Source: Brachyhypopomus gauderio
Lineage: Eukaryota > Chordata > Actinopteri > Gymnotiformes > Hypopomidae
Assembly (NCBI RefSeq): GCF_052324685.1
Contig: NC_135223.1
Span: 4,011,931 to 4,075,930 of the forward strand
DNA: 64,000 bases
Reading direction: 5' to 3'
Shown here piece after piece: positions 62,701-64,000 of the stretch. The notes beneath the pieces were generated by a model. It was given only the letters and a program-made list of their open reading frames with translations, made no database searches and was not told the DNA's origin. How positions within the stretch are numbered: position 1 is the stretch's first letter; each line of letters opens with the position of its first letter. A program made the position numbers and the translations under genes.

Positions 62701-64000
62701 CTACTTCTTGGGGTGGAACACCATGAGAGGGCGCTCCTCGATGCGCTGCCATGGGCTCTTCTTGTTCTCGTCTTTGTCGTCAGGGTCGTTTTCATCCTCC
62801 GGACTTGTGACGGAATCGCGCTGTGTCTCGCTGTTGCTGCTGCGTGAGCTGTTTCCGCGACTGCGACCCCTCCGGGGTATCGTCGACCCGCGTGGTTCCT
62901 CGGGGCCGTCGTCCAGGAGGGGGGTCAATGGGTTTTCTAAGGGTGACCCCGCTCCCATGCGCCCAACGCCCCCGCTCAGATCCAGGGGGTCATGGTACAT
63001 CAGCTTGGAGTACTGCTTCCCGCTGCTGGTGCCGTTTGCGCTGTGCCCCTTACGCCCACCACCATGCCGATCCTCCTTGCTCTTCCGCCCGGAGGACTGC
63101 TTGCGCTCCTGTGGTGTGTTTTGGAGGCTTGTATCTGGGCCGCAATCCTTACTGGTGCCAGCAGGGGCGCTGAGCGTGCTCTGTGCACTGTGGTTGCTGC
63201 TGTTTGCTCCGCTGTGAGCAAGCTCGGAGCCCACGTCGATGTAGGAGTGGCGCACATGAGCGTTGGCGCGGCCATCGAGCGATATGAACCAAGCACGTGG
63301 GTGCTGCTTCACACCGAGCTCTCTCAACTTCTTCTCTGTCATGGCTTGGAGCTCTCCGTTCATCTGTGCCATGGTGGAGTCGTTGAACAGCACGGGGATG
63401 TGGACAGGCGCTGACGGACCGCCAGACGCCCACACATTATCATCGGAGCCGGTTGGCGAACCGATACCCGGCTGGGATTGCATTTGACCCGCCCCCTGGC
63501 CCTGGCCCAAGTTCGGGATCCCACCGCTGACACCATTGCCTGGCCCTCCTTGGCCATCCCTGTCTCGCTCCGCTTGGCTCTGACCATCCTTCCCACCTTC
63601 CGAGCCTTTGAACTCTGACGACAAGCGCATGTAGTGTGCTGGGATAACCAGAGTGGGCACCATGCTGCGGTACATGTTCTCTGTCATCTGGTCCAGAGAA
63701 CTGCAGAAGATGATCTGGCCCGGCTGCGTATTCAGCGATGTCGGGCGGGCAAGGTGCTCCGCTCCCTGGGAGACCTGCGAGTACTCTGGGGGCTTGTCCG
63801 GGATGGACGGTGATGGCGGGTCAGCTGTGTACCCGCGGTTGTCGTTGACAACGTGCCTGCGGCGGTAGTCATGATCCTTGTCGTCGGGGCTGTAGTTGCG
63901 CCCGTAGTCATCTTGGTGCAAGGCGTTGTCGTGGTTGTTTGTCTCCGTGGAGCGGTGCACCTTCATGGGGAAGCTCTCTCCACCGCGCTGGCTCCCTTTC
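62701..64000 (-). CDS. fam171a2: FAM171 family protein, last exon, partial at right edge
   Basis: The minus frame is open from the window edge at 64000 to a stop at 62701-62703, over 430 codons. The first visible ATG is at 63966, but the frame continues upstream (GGESFPMKVHR), so this is the large last exon coding the cytoplasmic tail. Conserved FAM171 phrases are MYRSMVPTLVIPAHYMRL, LRELGVKQHPRAWFISLDGR and the end SPWQRIEERPLMVF. Between them the sequence is low complexity, rich in Gly, Ser and charged residues. The extracellular and membrane parts lie outside the window. FAM171 proteins are type I membrane proteins of poorly known function. The assignment to FAM171A2 rather than A1 or B rests mainly on c1ql1 and dcakd nearby, as in human 17q21. 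Confidence 0.85.
   Translation of the reverse strand, partial: KGSQRGGESFPMKVHRSTETNNHDNALHQDDYGRNYSPDDKDHDYRRRHVVNDNRGYTADPPSPSIPDKPPEYSQVSQGAEHLARPTSLNTQPGQIIFCSSLDQMTENMYRSMVPTLVIPAHYMRLSSEFKGSEGGKDGQSQAERDRDGQGGPGNGVSGGIPNLGQGQGAGQMQSQPGIGSPTGSDDNVWASGGPSAPVHIPVLFNDSTMAQMNGELQAMTEKKLRELGVKQHPRAWFISLDGRANAHVRHSYIDVGSELAHSGANSSNHSAQSTLSAPAGTSKDCGPDTSLQNTPQERKQSSGRKSKEDRHGGGRKGHSANGTSSGKQYSKLMYHDPLDLSGGVGRMGAGSPLENPLTPLLDDGPEEPRGSTIPRRGRSRGNSSRSSNSETQRDSVTSPEDENDPDDKDENKKSPWQRIEERPLMVFHPKK

Overview
This window is nuclear DNA from a teleost fish, on sequence evidence alone. The genes have vertebrate-type introns. There is a single-coding-exon UDP-glucuronosyltransferase of the fish UGT5 type, a fish-type metallothionein, many hAT elements, Tc1-like and LINE relics, and very long CA/GT microsatellites. 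The species cannot be named.

Layout, left to right. 1-10 kb: a complete UGT (minus), a decayed PHD-finger/Cys-rich locus (minus) and a two-exon secreted ENDOD1-like nuclease (plus). 10.9-12.7 kb: a 32-bp minisatellite that creates long false reading frames. 14-16 kb: a dead Tc1-like transposase and a small hAT MITE. 18-19.7 kb: a three-exon metallothionein with TATA box, proximal metal response elements and a distal element cluster. 24.97-32.04 kb: a transposon nest. An outer hAT element (8-bp target duplication) holds one LTR element and a second hAT, and the second hAT holds a related LTR element in the opposite orientation. Both LTR elements lack pol and carry the same unusual ORF. 34.9-35.3 kb: two tandem arrays, one with eight CACGTG boxes at exact 20-bp spacing. 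36.5-39.7 kb: c1ql1 (plus). 41.7-46.7 kb: interspersed repeats and LINE fragments. 49.9-56.3 kb: dcakd (minus, four coding exons). 57.4-59.1 kb: a hAT element and a solo LTR. 62.7 kb to the right edge: the last exon of a FAM171 gene (minus), probably fam171a2.

The right half keeps the gene neighbourhood known from human 17q21 (C1QL1 beside DCAKD, with FAM171A2 on the same segment), and this helped assign c1ql1 and fam171a2. The products are not one pathway: UGT is an ER conjugating enzyme, metallothionein binds zinc and copper, C1QL1 is a secreted synaptic organiser, DCAKD is a dephospho-CoA kinase-like protein, and FAM171 is a membrane protein with a long cytoplasmic tail.

The least conventional content is the LTR family with its own non-gag-like ORF, the nest that contains it, and the CACGTG array. 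All database-level assignments are from memory of the families; no search was run.
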